Source: Apostichopus japonicus
Lineage: Eukaryota; Echinodermata; Holothuroidea; Aspidochirotida; Stichopodidae
Direction of reading: 5' to 3'
Length of the DNA stretch: 64,000 bases
Assembly: GCF_037975245.1 (NCBI RefSeq)
Contig: NC_092568.1
Span: 34,628,501 to 34,692,500 of the forward strand
A program made the translations under genes and the position numbers. Below the pieces are notes generated by a model. That model was not told where the DNA came from. It saw only the letters and a list, made by a program, of their open reading frames with translations, and did not search any database. Below are positions 38,026-49,589 of the stretch, in pieces (position 1 is the first letter of the stretch; the number at the start of each line of letters is the position of its first letter).

Positions 38026-38699
38026 TCGCTATGCCAAAATGACCTCACTGTAAGTCCCTCGACTTCGCTGTCGGTAAGGCAGCATTATGAAGCGCCCTCT
38101 ATTTAACACATTCTGTTTCAATGATTCGAGTTTGTTTACAAGGCGACTTTTGCGGCTCTCAATTACAAGTGGATAAAGCTGCTTTTTTCGATGCCTCTGT
38201 AATGAACATATAGCAAAACAACCCTGGATTTAGTGTCTAAATAGTTAAATAAATCATAAAAAAAGTCCTTTATAAAATGTATAAGAAACAAGCATTCACC
38301 GGTAAATAATTTGCCTTCATTTAGTTTATACATGGTTTCATTGTCACGTGACGATATTTTATGTGGCTCCACTCATATTGCACTTTGCATAACAATATTG
38401 CAATGCCCCCTTTCCGAACGAATAGGGGGAAATACATTTGGGATTATGAAACCTCTTTGGGTGAATTTGTTTGACCAATTGGTCTATGACAGACGTCCAT
38501 CAATACGATGTTTGCATTCCTCTTTACTGTTGGTGTCGTCCCTCTTGTTGTTATCCCCACATGGTGGCGTGATGGCGGGCTTTTGAGGAGTGTTACCCCA
38601 AGAATCGGAATCAGATGATGTGATTTCCAAACGATGTATGAAGATCATAAAGAGAGTGACCAAGGAAATATATCACACACTATAACTGTGTCTCCATAT

Positions 38700-38735
38700 A
38701 TACATACATATAGTTATAAATATATATATCTATAT

Positions 38736-38793
<58 letters not shown>

Positions 38794-38800
38794 TGAGCAG
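38700..38800. repeat. (TA)n / (TATC)n microsatellite
   Basis: Runs of tatatc and (TA)n about 100 bases long. Unit A has a shorter TA run at the corresponding place (29,169-29,184). Confidence 0.95.
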
Positions 38801-40334
38801 TTGAACGATGTTGAAATCACTATTTTGTATGGAAAATCAAGCAATTCGCCCACCCAGTATATTCAAATATAGCCAATGGATGGCCCAAAAAAATTAAAGC
38901 TACCCATCCCGTAAATCATAGTTATTCACTGAGATTACTGAATTGCATATCTGACCCGTAAAAGCTCATTTAATAGAACTTAAATTAAATTAATGAGTCA
39001 CAAAACTTAGCTCACTGTGATGTGATGGCGACATTCACAATCATACAATCACGTCCGTTTCATTTTAGCGAATACATGATAAAAACTAAATAAAAATAAC
39101 TAAAAGAACGATTTTACAGATATGAGGCTAAGCCTAATATTGTAGTACATTGTATAAAACAAATCGGAAAATTTTTCTCCTTGGTTTTTGTGTTTTTATT
39201 GTGTTTTTTGTTTCTGCTTCCTTTTTTTGTACTGAATTATCCACGAAAACTAAAGAAGGAAAAAACAAATGTTTTTGCACCAAGCTCTAATTTCTTTCCG
39301 GACTTTCTTATTATTTCATGCCTGAGGATACTAACAGGTATGAATGTCTGAATGTTTAGATAACATCTTTCCTGTACAGATGAAGCTCGTTTATGTGATA
39401 TTCTTTTAATTAAGTCGTCAATTTCATGAAAAGACGATACGACGAGCTATTCTTACTGGTTTTTGTTTTGTTTTGGCTAACGTATTATCCTTAGCTCAAT
39501 AATGGAGAATAAGCAAAAAACGTACGGCAGTACGGCCAGTAACTGACGAAGAGGGAAGTCTCGCTTATAGTAAAGGTAAGTTCAATGCCTGTGAGTATTG
39601 CAGTACTCGAGTGGTTCGCTTAAACCAAAGCTGAACAGTAAAAGAATATGTATCCTTGTACCTACATGTGATGTATATATACTCACCGCTAAGAACATAG
39701 GCTATATATTCGTAAGCGTAACAATCGATGCGGATTTGTTGATAAGTTGTTTCACTAATAATCTCAACAACACAATTGTATACCCAAAATATTGAAACAT
39801 GTCTAGTATTTGTTTTTATCGAGAGAAAACACTGTTGAAAAGAAATTTCAGCTCATAAAATAAAAAATGAAGGGTTATGAAGTAATATTTTTCTACGAGG
39901 GACAGAGAGAAACATGGGCCAGAGAGACTTAAATTACTTTATACTTACATAGAACAATGCACAGGATAGGCAAGAACGTAAGCCACTCAAGAGTAAAGGA
40001 CCAGCATATAGGCTACCCCGGTTAGTGCAAGAATGTGAGCCGATCTTCTTCACGGGCCGCCCAATGAGGATCCCTGCTATAGATCTATAAAACACATTTA
40101 TAACAGAGTTATAAAAGCATAGAGCCTAATTTGCATATTAAACTTGAAGCCTAACAGTTTTGTTAATTGTGGTCACGTAATCATTGTACTAGCTGATTGT
40201 ATCATTGCGTGTTGGCCAGTAAAATTACATTCAACCCCATTAAAACTCAGGTGGCGGTGAAGACAGACAATGGAATTACACAAAATGGTGAAAACGATTG
40301 TTTGTGACCCTGAAGAGTTTAAAGAGCTCATATA

Positions 40335-40395
40335 TTACATGGTATGTGCTATATGCCATTGTACGGTATGTACAAGGTATATGCTTAAATCGTAT
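40335..40395 (+). repeat. 35-bp intronic minisatellite, copy C (about 1.5 units)
   Basis: 'atgtgctatatgccattgta' and 'cggtatgtacaaggtatatg' give one and a half units at the place where A has about three and B about 5-6. Confidence 0.8.
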
Positions 40396-40529
40396 AATCT
40401 CATAGTACATGTGTACAATCACAGTTATTTACGCTGTACTGTATGGCTGAGTAGATCAATCTCAGAAAGTGACGGTGTCTTTAAATTAACCATGCTGACA
40501 GTGAATTCAAGTTGTAATCACTTCCTTTT

Positions 40530-42020
40530 TGAAAGATACAATAAAAAAAAATAGCAATCCGCAAACCATTTGTTTCGTGAAGAAACATTTAAACGTAACA
40601 TCCATTTGGATGCTTCGATTTGCAAATTGATCAGAAAATATTTGTCATTGACATGACCCTTTAACCTCGCAGTGGTTTGGTGCCAATCCTGTTCTATCCC
40701 AAGAATTTCTTTGCTCTTCTTAACCTTAAGTTTGTTTATAATTTCCCGGCCAGTTTTTTGGTTTTCATTTACTGACATAATTTCTATTGAAATGGAAAGT
40801 GCATATCCATAAATTTGTTTTTGTGAATTGGTTGGACATGCATTGCTTAATAGTGTGACATGGTTTATTATATTGCATATGTTTATAATGCAAACAGTGA
40901 AAGTAAGGACTAGTACTAACAGTGCTTGAATTCCACACGTTCCACCATGTTGCAAATATGTTGGTGCTTCATTGCATTGCATCGCATTTATCCATTCTCG
41001 TAAAGTACTACTTCACATGAAAATTTTTGGTCACATGGTGTGAATACTATTAATGCGATACCATTTCTAGAATGTTATAGTTTTGCTGTTTACAATGAAT
41101 AATGTTACTTGTGATGTAATTATTTCTCGCAAACTTTGTTTTCATGTAGCTATGTTTTGCTCTCATAGACATTTTCCCAAATTGACACGAACCGAAGAAG
41201 TAAAAAAAATTGAAAATGAACATTCCTTTTCATATTTATGAGTGTGACTCAATTCAGATTTAATAGCTAGTTAAGCTAAAATGGAAATCACTTTGCATCC
41301 GAGTGTGGGGAGTATAGCAGTTGTACTAGTAAGAGTACTGTAACACTGAATAACATCAAGATAGCACCGTATGGAATTCCAGTCAGATGCGGGTTGTCAC
41401 GGTCACGCCTGTTCTATCCATGAAATGAGATACTTTGGGTGAGAAATTTATACATAGTGGACTGATTTTCAATACAATGCTGTTATAAAGTATGAAATCT
41501 TTGTTTGATAAACAAGCATTGAATACATGGTCAATTGTTTGAAAAATAACTATATAATACTGGTTGCCTCCTGAAAAATGGGCTTTATGGTTTAAGTGAG
41601 AAGAGAAACCCATGCAGTCATGATGGCGTGTGTGTGTTTGTGATACCTTGCTTGTAAACACTATATCTCAAGAAAGGTAACTTCGATGAACCTAATACTT
41701 TGTATGTGGATGCCCCATATTGAAAGGAAGAAACCAATATATTGGTTTAGGTTCTGGTGGAGGTCAAAGGTCATCTGGGGTTCCCAGCGGTTAAACACTA
41801 AAAATATTGTAAACACTATAAAGATAAAAAGCATGGATTCTTTCTAATGCATTTTGCATTATGTGTAAATAAGGTATGTCAGTGCAGAAGATATTTGAAG
41901 ACAAGCATTTAAAAATATCATATCTATAAAAATATGAAGTGATGAAATCAGCAGTTTTCCCTCCAAGGCTCTGAAATGTATTGGTTTCATTTGTAAAGAG
42001 AATTGACAAAATTTTCTCTT
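40530..42020. other. Unit C-specific segment in intron 1
   Basis: This stretch has no counterpart in A, B or D. It replaces about 0.9 kb of the intron between the shared word 'gtaatcacttcc' and the (TAA)n run. The minus strand has a 154-codon open frame (40,982-40,518) with a hydrophobic N-terminal part and a Lys-rich middle (KLKVKKSKEILG), no recognisable domain. A satellite-like block lies at 41,620-41,830. The segment may be an unrecognised insertion; no inverted ends were found. Confidence 0.5.
41620..41830 (+). repeat. Diverged satellite-like repeat, locus 4
   Basis: One to two copies of the unit: 'ctatatctcaagaaaggtaa', then 'tttgtatgtggatgcccc', then 'gaggtcaaaggtcatctggg'. Same orientation as loci 1 and 2. 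Confidence 0.75.
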
Positions 42021-42383
42021 GCCTAATAATAATAATAATAATAATAATGATAGTGATGATGATGAGGATAGTGATAATGATAATAATAATAAAATCCATC
42101 AACTGAACTACGCAGAAGGAAACAGCTATAAGCAATTCTCAGATAGCAGTTTATGAGACTTTTGAGTTTATAAATCAATAAAACCACCATCTATACACCA
42201 CTTCGGGCAATACCGAAATCTGTGTGGTGGAAATTAAGGTGCCCACTATAGAAAGAGAAGCACCTTCCCCTACCGTTCCCCCTGCCCCACCCTCGTAAAA
42301 CCTATCCACTTCAATGCGTACATTATCCCATACACTGGCATTTTTAAACACTATCGATGCGTCACAGTTAGAATACATATAGG

Positions 42384-42732
42384 CAGTGGCGTATATAGGA
42401 AGGTACTTTTGAGTGGGGGGCTGAAGACTGATGGCCGGCCTGGGGGAGGAATCTAATTCCCCTTTGGAATTTTTAGCATTTCCAGGTGTCCTCAGATGCA
42501 ATTTGGGGCAATATAGCACACTTCAACACCCACTCCATTTTGTAAACTTTATTTTGTATTTTTACCTGGCAGCAATTTGGTGCTCCAAATGAGATTTTGT
42601 TCTCATTTGGAAATGAAAAAGGGGTTTTCTGACTTGCGGAGCGGGGGGGGGGGCGGAATGATACTTCCGCCCCTCCACATTTTTCACTGGGGGGCTGGCG
42701 CCCCCCCCAGCCCCCCGGTTCCTACGCCCTTG
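42384..42732. mobile_element. hAT-like MITE, 349 bp, in copy C intron 1
   Basis: Starts CAGTGGCGTATATAGG and ends CCTACGCCCTTG-type inverted end. Perfect 8-bp target duplication CATATAGG (42,376-42,383 and 42,733-42,740). Internal sequence ('gatggccggcctgggggagg', 'tttccaggtgtcctcagatgc') is shared with the element at 49,235. Confidence 0.93.
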
Positions 42733-44084
42733 CATATAGGGTCTATTTAACGGTCATATAACTTAATATATTAATTTACCAAACGCAACTCACATTTGCA
42801 TATACAACTCACTGTAACAAATTTCGTCCCATTTCGTCTACAGTTACTGAAGAAAAAGTGCGAAACATTATTCGTGGAGTAAATCGTGAGGAAACTGAAT
42901 CAATCAATCGTGGTGGTAAGTTACGCACACGGAGACAAATTAAGTTTTCCAATGAAACCGGAGGGGGGGGCAAAGGCCGACCTAGCCCCCCATCCGACTG
43001 ACTGCCCCACCATTCCACCCTCCGCCTCAGTTACGGAAAGGGAAGTCAATTTATGTGGAGATTGAAAAACTGTGTGTTGTTCCCAATTTTGTGTGATATT
43101 TCACGTTTTTGACTTAATATTTGTGTTTTTACACAAACGACAAAAGAGAGATTTTCCAATTTTTCCAACCCCCCCAAAAAAATCGATTTGTTGTTCATTA
43201 AAATCTCTAAAAATTGCATGAATGAGATTCCTTTTAATTGTATATAATTTTATTGAAACATTGAAGTTTGTTTTTTATTTCTTTTCTTTTCTTTTCTACA
43301 GAGCAACTTACTGAGCAAACCGACGAAGCTTTTCTTCTAGTCAAGGATAAAACTAGAAATAGTTCACTTAACTGTTGCTGTTGTTTTTGAAATAATGGAG
43401 TTGAATGGAAATAATGGAGTTGAATGTAATTTAACGATACTTGAGATTTTACTTCAGTATCCACCCTGTACAGGTCGGGCTTATGTTAGAAAAGAGCTGG
43501 CAACCTTGGTGACGTTAAATAACCTCGTGTCAAAATTGTCTTTAACACCTAATGGTTTCTTGCATAATTGTCAAGACATTTAATTGAGATTTACATCCTG
43601 CAACAAACTCCTGGTCTATCTTGAAACTGGAACAAGTTAAGGTGTGTGTGTCTATATGGTTCTTGTCTGGTCGTTACTTGCTTTTACGTAAACGTTTGTA
43701 CTAAGTGACAATATTCTATGATCTGGCCTATAACTTAGTTCAGTATTTCAATAATGATATAGAAAACAAACAGAAGCTCATGTTGATTGTAGATGACATT
43801 CACAGGCTTACATCAAGTCCTCTCTTTTCGATGAGTGCTCAGGGAAGTCAACCACCCCTGCTCCCAGGACCGACAATCAACGTCCCCATCTTACGGACAA
43901 GAGAGTACCATTTGAATACTTTCGAAAATACAGGTGAATATACACATATGGTGAACGGATTTGTCATGCAATACTGCAGTAAATTCAACTCTGAAAATGT
44001 TAGTCCTTAAATCAAGTACAACCAGTAAGTTAGACCATTTGTTTCCTATACCTTACCCTTTGTTGCGGTAAAAGACTCTAGGGA

Positions 44085-44885
44085 TACAGTATCTTCAATT
44101 CCGGTCCTTACTCAGAATATTGGGTACAAATACTTTTCTTTATCGAAATATTATCAAAGATTCACTTTCTTTCACTTTTTGTAACTCGGTTACTGAAACC
44201 TTAGAACATCTTTTCTTGCTTTGTCCTACAGTAAATGCGTTCTGGAAAAAGATTTTTAAGTCTTCGTACTAAAGAACATTTTGTTGTTAGTTTACATCAC
44301 TAAAGAACATTTCGATGTTAGTTTACAACATGTATAAGTTTGGATATATTGAGGATATTATGCACATTATTAATATCCTTTTACTCCATGCAAAACACTT
44401 TATTTTCAACTGTAGATAAAAAAAATTAAATAATTATTTAACAATTTGGGAATTTAATGAAGGTTTAGGAACAATTTAAACAGGGTACATTTCCTTTTAT
44501 ATCAAAGGATTGATAGCTTTCGTTCCTACAAAGCAAATGAAAAGGATACATAACAGTTACATAATATGCAAATGCAATATTCAGACCTATTTAATAAAGA
44601 AGAATAAATATTTTATATGCTGTATTCTTACAGCGATTTCAATTCAATATTATGCTTCAGAAAATAACATCAATTCAGATGGTTTTGTGATGTTCCTTGT
44701 AGTTTTAGTTACATATGTATGATCCGTAACAGTTTAATGCTTATATTGTATGAAAACATTGACTGAATATTTGTGTCGAATGATTTTTTATACCGTTTTT
44801 AAGTAATTGTAGCTTTCTTTATCTTGAAATATTGTATAAAAAGAGAGTTCAAATAAAGCAAGTGCCAATAAAGCATGATCGCCTG
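44085..44885 (+). mobile_element. 3' end of an L1/Tx1-like LINE, unit C copy
   Basis: Duplicate of the fragment at 36,320-37,105: SLSFTFCNSVTETLEHLF region, then 3' UTR ending in 'aataaagcaagtgcc'. Contains a small private tandem duplication around 44,265-44,335 ('aaagaacattt'). Confidence 0.75.
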
Positions 44886-45010
44886 ATTCTACTTCTGTTA
44901 ACTTACTTGTTTACATTTGACTACTTTCGGAAATACAGGGGAAGGTGGATACACACCATGGTGAACGAATTTGTCATGCAATACTGCAGTAAATTCAACT
45001 GTAAAAATGC

Positions 45011-45203
45011 CGCATTAGGGCAGCAGTCGCCCTTACAGCGGAGTTGCATTTCCAGCCCGACCTTAAGCGGGGCAAGTCGGGTTGGGCTTATCTCGAGCTT
45101 CAGCTTTCCTTAAACCACTTATCTTATACCTATCAAACGGACCAACGACCATGCGGTTTACTCTGTCATGGCTAGTGTGCCAGCTATATGCATATGGAGT
45201 GAG
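45011..45203. other. Junction between units C and D
   Basis: After a partial second copy of the 3'-flank block (44,905-45,010, matching 36,150-36,250), about 190 bases of unshared sequence precede the start of D homology at 'gagtgagcagttatctt'. No promoter or exon 1 of the array gene is found here. Confidence 0.5.
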
Positions 45204-45639
45204 CAGTTATCTTCGTTGACGGGACGGATCCAGGATTTTATAAAAGAGGAGGTATAACCCTACCTGGGGTAATTGAAGCCGACTGGGACTCCCTCCCCCC
45301 ACCCCAAAGAATATATATGTTGTGAGGTTGAAAACGGTAGGGGTGTAAATCATCGCATACTCCAGGAATCGCTAGGGTTCAGCATTATGGTCATCGTTCT
45401 TGTCATCACCAATACCATCACTGTTACCCTCATGGTCTGACATGAACCCTAGAGAGGAAATTCAGAAAGAAAATGACATTATCAGCCTGTCGAAAGGGTG
45501 AAAGAGAAGGGTTAAGGGAAGGGGAGCCAAACTTCTAAAGTCTTCTTTTGATCTGACAAGATAAGAGACCACCTTTTAACACGACAATACCATGAAAGTG
45601 CCGACAAGAAAAAGAAAAATCAATGTATACCATGACATA

Positions 45640-46570
45640 AAAAAAATCATTTCTTTATCAATAGTGCAAGGAATCTCTTAGCAGTTTAATTTCTTTGTGC
45701 TTTTTGTAATTAATAAGTCTATGCATTTTAACACTCAAGAAAAAGAAGGCTTATGTTTGACAGTATCATAATTTGGAACGTTTTTATTGATTCTACACAG
45801 GTAAATATAGCCTAATACTTGGCGTAAACAATCGTGAGGCTATACCATATCATTTTGTTCTCATAATCATAACCAAAACACACATGTTCGTACTCGACCG
45901 CAACCGTTTTGAATTAACTATTTCGAGATATGTTTTATTCCAACTGCGCTGCAACGCCAGAAAAGGTGGTCTAGGGTTTGACTTAACTCGCCACAATAAG
46001 TGCAACTTGGGTTATTTATAATTTTAAGTTTACTAAGGAAAATGCTTGTAGCAATGATACGATGGATAAACTTGTACTGAAAGTTTCTTATTTTAGTATC
46101 TAGAATCTTTACAAGAAACAAACATCCTACACCAGTTTAAAGAGGTGCCTTTGAATCATTATCCCATGTTAAACATCAACGTGGTTGCTCAATACGACGG
46201 CTGTTAAATTTACTATAAGCATGTTGGCAAATCTTAGTAGTATACAACACAATTGCGCTAGCATAACCTACTGACTAGATGGTTGCCTAGGTAACTGTAA
46301 TGAATACCTAGATGGTACCCGCGTATGTGGGATAGAATCTCAGTCAGCTTTGTAAAAGCAAAGCTTGGACAGCTAGCATCATTATAAGTAGCATACAAAT
46401 TTTCGTAGAACGTCCGCACAACGTTCAGAATTGCATCGAGATCGGTAAACTCGATTCCCATTGCCATCGACTAAAATGTTAATTGACTTAGGCTCGCTAT
46501 TTCGCTTCTCTAAATTTAGGAAGTACTGTGTATTCCGCTCACCTTTTTCAGCCCATCTCGCTCTATAGAG
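45640..46570 (-). mobile_element. L1/Tx1-like LINE fragments, private to unit D
   Basis: On the minus strand, just below 46,570, is RWAEKGERNTQYFLNLEKRN, the conserved pre-RT region of L1/Tx1 ORF2. It is followed after a large internal deletion by the C-terminal zinc-knuckle-like region INNPSCTYCGELSQTLDHLF (about 46,000). The RT domain itself is missing. Other units lack this element, so it inserted after duplication. Confidence 0.8.
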
Positions 46571-46592
46571 AGGAAAATAATACCGTCAATTC

Positions 46593-46631
<39 letters not shown>

Positions 46632-46826
46632 TAATAATAAAAAATAATAACAAAAATAATAATAAAAATAATAACAACAATAATAATAATAATAAATATA
46701 ATAATAATAATAATAACAACAATAATAATAACAACAATAATAATAATAATAATAATAAATATAATAATAATAATAACAACAATAATAATAAATAATAAAT
46801 AATAATAATAATAATAATAATAATAA
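46593..46826. repeat. Long (TAA)n microsatellite
   Basis: About 235 bases of imperfect TAA/TAAA/CAA repeats. The polyleucine frame on the minus strand is an artefact. It is much longer than the equivalent runs in units A-C. Confidence 0.97.
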
Positions 46827-47207
46827 CCATTAACTGAACTATACGCAGAAGGAAACAGCTGTAAGCAATTCTCAGATAGCAGTTTAGGAGAGTTTTGAGT
46901 TTATAAATTCAATCAAACTACCATCTATAGAACACTTTGTGCAATACCGAAATGTGTGTGGTTGAACTGAAGGAGCCGACTCGTAAGAGACGAACCTTCC
47001 CCTACCATGCCCCTGCCCAACCATTGCAAAACCTATTCACTTCAGTGGATACATTATCCCATACACAGGCACTATCGATGCGTCACATTTAGAATACATA
47101 TAGGGTCTATTTAACGGTAATGTAACTAAATATATTAATTTACCAAACGCAATTCACATTTGTATATTAAACTCATTGTTACATATTTCGTCCCATTTCG
47201 TCTACAG

Positions 47208-47752
47208 TTAACTGAAGAAAATGTGCGAAACGTTGTTCGTCGAGTAAATCGTGAGGAAACTGAATCAATCAATCGTGGCGGTAAGTTACACACACGGAGG
47301 CAACTATTATTAATTTTTCCAATAAAACCAGAGGGGGGGGGGCAAAGGTCGACATATCCCCCACCCACTGCCCCACCATTCCACCCTCCGCCTCAGTTAC
47401 GTACAGGGAAGGGAATTTATGTAGAGATTGAGAACCTGTGTAGTGTTACAAATTTTGTGTGATATTTCACGTTTTTGACTTAATATTTGTGTTTTCACGC
47501 AAAGGACAAGAGAGATATTTTCCAACCAAAAAACAAAAATCGATTTCTTGTTCATTAAAATCTCTGAAAATTGAATGAGATGCCTTTTTTTGTTTATCAT
47601 TTTATTTAAACATTGACATTTGTTATTTATTTCTTTTCTTTTCATATACAGAGATTCTTACTGAGCAAACCAACGAAGCTTTTCCTCTAGTCAACGATTC
47701 AAGTAGAAATCGTTCATGGAGGAGACTTGTCTGTTGCTGCTGTTGTTTTTGA
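47208..47752 (+). pseudogene. Copy D of the SNARE-like gene: exons 2 and 3 only
   Basis: Exon 2 is 47,208-47,280 with the same acceptor and donor as in B, but one extra A near its start (TTAACTGAA for TTACTGAA) makes it 73 nt and shifts the family phase. Its sequence is otherwise open (TEENVRNVVRRVNREETES). Exon 3 is 47,652-47,752 (EILTEQTNEAFPLVNDSSRN, tail RLVCCCCCF). No exon 1 was found upstream within unit D. It is a 5'-truncated duplicate, though exon 2-3 could still be spliced from an upstream unit. Confidence 0.8.
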
Positions 47753-48439
47753 AATAATGGAGTTGAATGGAAATAATGGAGTTGAAAGTAATTTAACTAC
47801 ACTTGAGATTTTACTTCAGTATCCACCCTATACAGATCGGGCATATGTTAGAAAAGAGCTGGCATCCTTGGTGAGGTAAAATAAACTCGTGTCGAAATTG
47901 TCTTTATTATCTAATGATGTTGCATAAGTGCCAAGACATTTAAGTGAGATTTAAATCCTGGAACCAACTCCTGGTCTCTCCTGAAACTGGCACAATTTAA
48001 GGCGTGTGTCTTTATGGTTCTCGCCTGGTCGTTACTTGCTTTTACGTAAACGTTTGTACTAAGTGACAATATTCTATGATCTGGCCTATAACTTAGTTCA
48101 GTATTTCCATAAGGATAGAAAACAAACAGAATTAAGCTCATGTTGATTGTAGATGACATTCACAGGCTTATATCAAGTCTTCTCCTTTCGATGAGTGCTC
48201 AAGGAAGTCAACCACCCCTGCTCCCAGGACCGACAATTAACGTCCCCATCTGACGGACAAGAGGGTACCATTTGATACTTTCGGAAATACAGGAGAAGGT
48301 TAATACACACTACGGTGAACGAATTTGTCATGCAATACTGCATTAAATTCAACTCTGAAAATGTTAGTACTCAAATCAAGTACAACCGGTATGTTTGAAC
48401 ATTTGTTTTCTATAACTTACTCTTTGTTGCGGTAAGAGA

Positions 48440-48745
48440 CTCTAAGGATACAGTATCTTCAATTCCGGTCCCTACACAGAATATTGGGTACAAATACTTT
48501 TCTTTATCGAAATATTATCAAAGATTCACCTTCTTGCACTTTTTGTAACTCGGTTACTGAAACCTTAGAACATCTTTTCTGGGTTTGTCCCACAGTAAAT
48601 GCGTTCTGGAAAAAGATTCTTAAGTCTTCTTACTAAAGAACATTTCGATGTTAGTTTACAATATGTTAAGTTTGGATATCTTGAGGATATTACGCACCTA
48701 TTAATTTCATTTTACTCCATGCAGCAAAACACTTTATTTTCAACT
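48440..48745 (+). mobile_element. L1/Tx1-like LINE 3' fragment, unit D copy (truncated)
   Basis: Same fragment as in B and C (SCTFCNSVTETLEHLFWVCPT), cut off about 300 bases in, where unit D homology ends. Confidence 0.75.
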
Positions 48746-48829
48746 GTAAACAAGAAAGCAAAACACCCGGTGCTTCTGTTGTCTTCACAAGTTTCTCTTT
48801 TCTTTAGTAGTCAAGTAGAACAATAAGTT

Positions 48830-48871
48830 TAATCATTTCTTAAATGATTTAAATCATTTAAGAAATGATTA
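48830..48871. repeat. Perfect 42-bp palindrome
   Basis: Two 21-base arms, inverted copies of each other without mismatch or spacer. Begins taatcatttcttaaatg at 48,830. It lies about 90 bases beyond the end of unit D homology. Confidence 0.95.
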
Positions 48872-49226
48872 CATATATCCATTCATGAGGGGTGGAGTGA
48901 TGGTGTTGGGTCCATGGTTGATTGGTTGAGCATTGCGTGGGGTTGGGTGTTGGGCCATTCTCAAATTTATTTCGGATTATATGAAAAAAATCAACACACT
49001 CAAAACAGTGTCATCTTTTTAGATTTATGTAAGATATATTCATTAAATTGTGTGTTACTTATTATGTTCTAATTTTGTAGATGTATTTCTATTGTAATAC
49101 AGAAAGAAACTTTAATTTTATTGGTGCGATTGGATCTTTATTACAGTTATTGTATTTAGTTATAATTTGTTTCTTACATAAGATTCGATGAATGAATTAA
49201 CTTGAAGATGAAGCTTAAAACTATAT
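48872..49226. other. Non-coding stretch, no gene seen
   Basis: AT-rich sequence between the palindrome and the next MITE. No exon or repeat recognised. Confidence 0.45.
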
Positions 49227-49234
49227 GATGTGGG

Positions 49235-49581
49235 TAGTGGCGTATGAAGGTAATTTTGAGTGGGGGCTGAAGACTGATGGCCGGCCTGGGGGAGGGGTCT
49301 AAGGGGACGGGGTGTCCCCCTCCCCTTTGGAATTTTTTTTTGCATTTTCAGGTGGCCTCAGATGCAATTTGGTGCAATATAGCACCCTTAAACACCCACT
49401 CCATTTTGTAAATAATTTTGCATTTTCACCTGGCCTTAGATGCAATTTGGTGCTCCAAATGAGATTTTTTTTCTCATTTGGAAATGAAAAAGGGTTTTTC
49501 TGACCTGCGAAGCGGGGGGGGGGGGAATCATACTTCCGCCCCACCATATTTTTCACACAGCCCCCCGGTTCCTACGCCCTT
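49235..49581. mobile_element. hAT-like MITE, 347 bp
   Basis: Ends TAGTGGCGTATGAAGG and, inverted, GGTTCCTACGCCCTT. Perfect 8-bp target duplication GATGTGGG (49,227-49,234 and 49,582-49,589). Internal sequence is shared with 42,384-42,732, including 'gatggccggcctgggggagg' and 'tggtgctccaaatgag'. Confidence 0.93.
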
Positions 49582-49589
49582 GATGTGGG

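Larger units (their letters stand above)
29621..39232 (+). repeat. Tandem unit B of the SNARE-like gene array
   Basis: Shares with unit A the start block at about 29,620-29,780, and with A and C the 5' block at 32,250-32,700, introns, exons and 3' flank. It alone retains about 2.4 kb between the start block and exon 1, including a TATA motif. It also carries L1-like and RTE-like LINE fragments at 36.3-38.0 kb. Confidence 0.85.
39502..43390 (+). pseudogene. Copy C of the cysteine-tailed SNARE-like gene (frameshifted)
   Basis: Exon 1 is 39,502-39,575 (MENKQKTYGSTAS), but one extra A after the codons for TAS turns the frame into a stop (AAC TGA). Exon 2 is 42,844-42,915 (TEEKVRNIIRGVNREETES), 72 nt and open. 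Exon 3 is 43,302-43,390, open and slightly shorter than in B, ending NSSLNCCCCF; the Trp before the Cys cluster is lost. Splice sites are intact. There is no TATA block upstream. If the extra base were an assembly error the copy would be open, so the status depends on read support. Confidence 0.8.
39233..45010 (+). repeat. Tandem unit C of the SNARE-like gene array
   Basis: Starts at 'gaattatccacgaaa' like B and joins directly to the 'tttttgcaccaagctct' block, so the promoter-distal 2.4 kb present in B is absent. Introns, exons and 3' flank follow as in B. It contains a private 1.5-kb segment (40,530-42,020) and a hAT-like element. Confidence 0.85.
45204..48745 (+). repeat. Tandem unit D, truncated at both ends
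   Basis: Homology to A and B begins in the middle of intron 1 (compare 25,350 and 34,225) and ends inside the L1-like 3' flank. It holds exons 2 and 3 but neither promoter nor exon 1. A minus-strand LINE fragment and a very long (TAA)n separate its left edge from exon 2. Confidence 0.8.

Noticed and set aside
46591-46830. Polyleucine membrane-like ORF
   Set aside because: It is read from the (TAA)n microsatellite.
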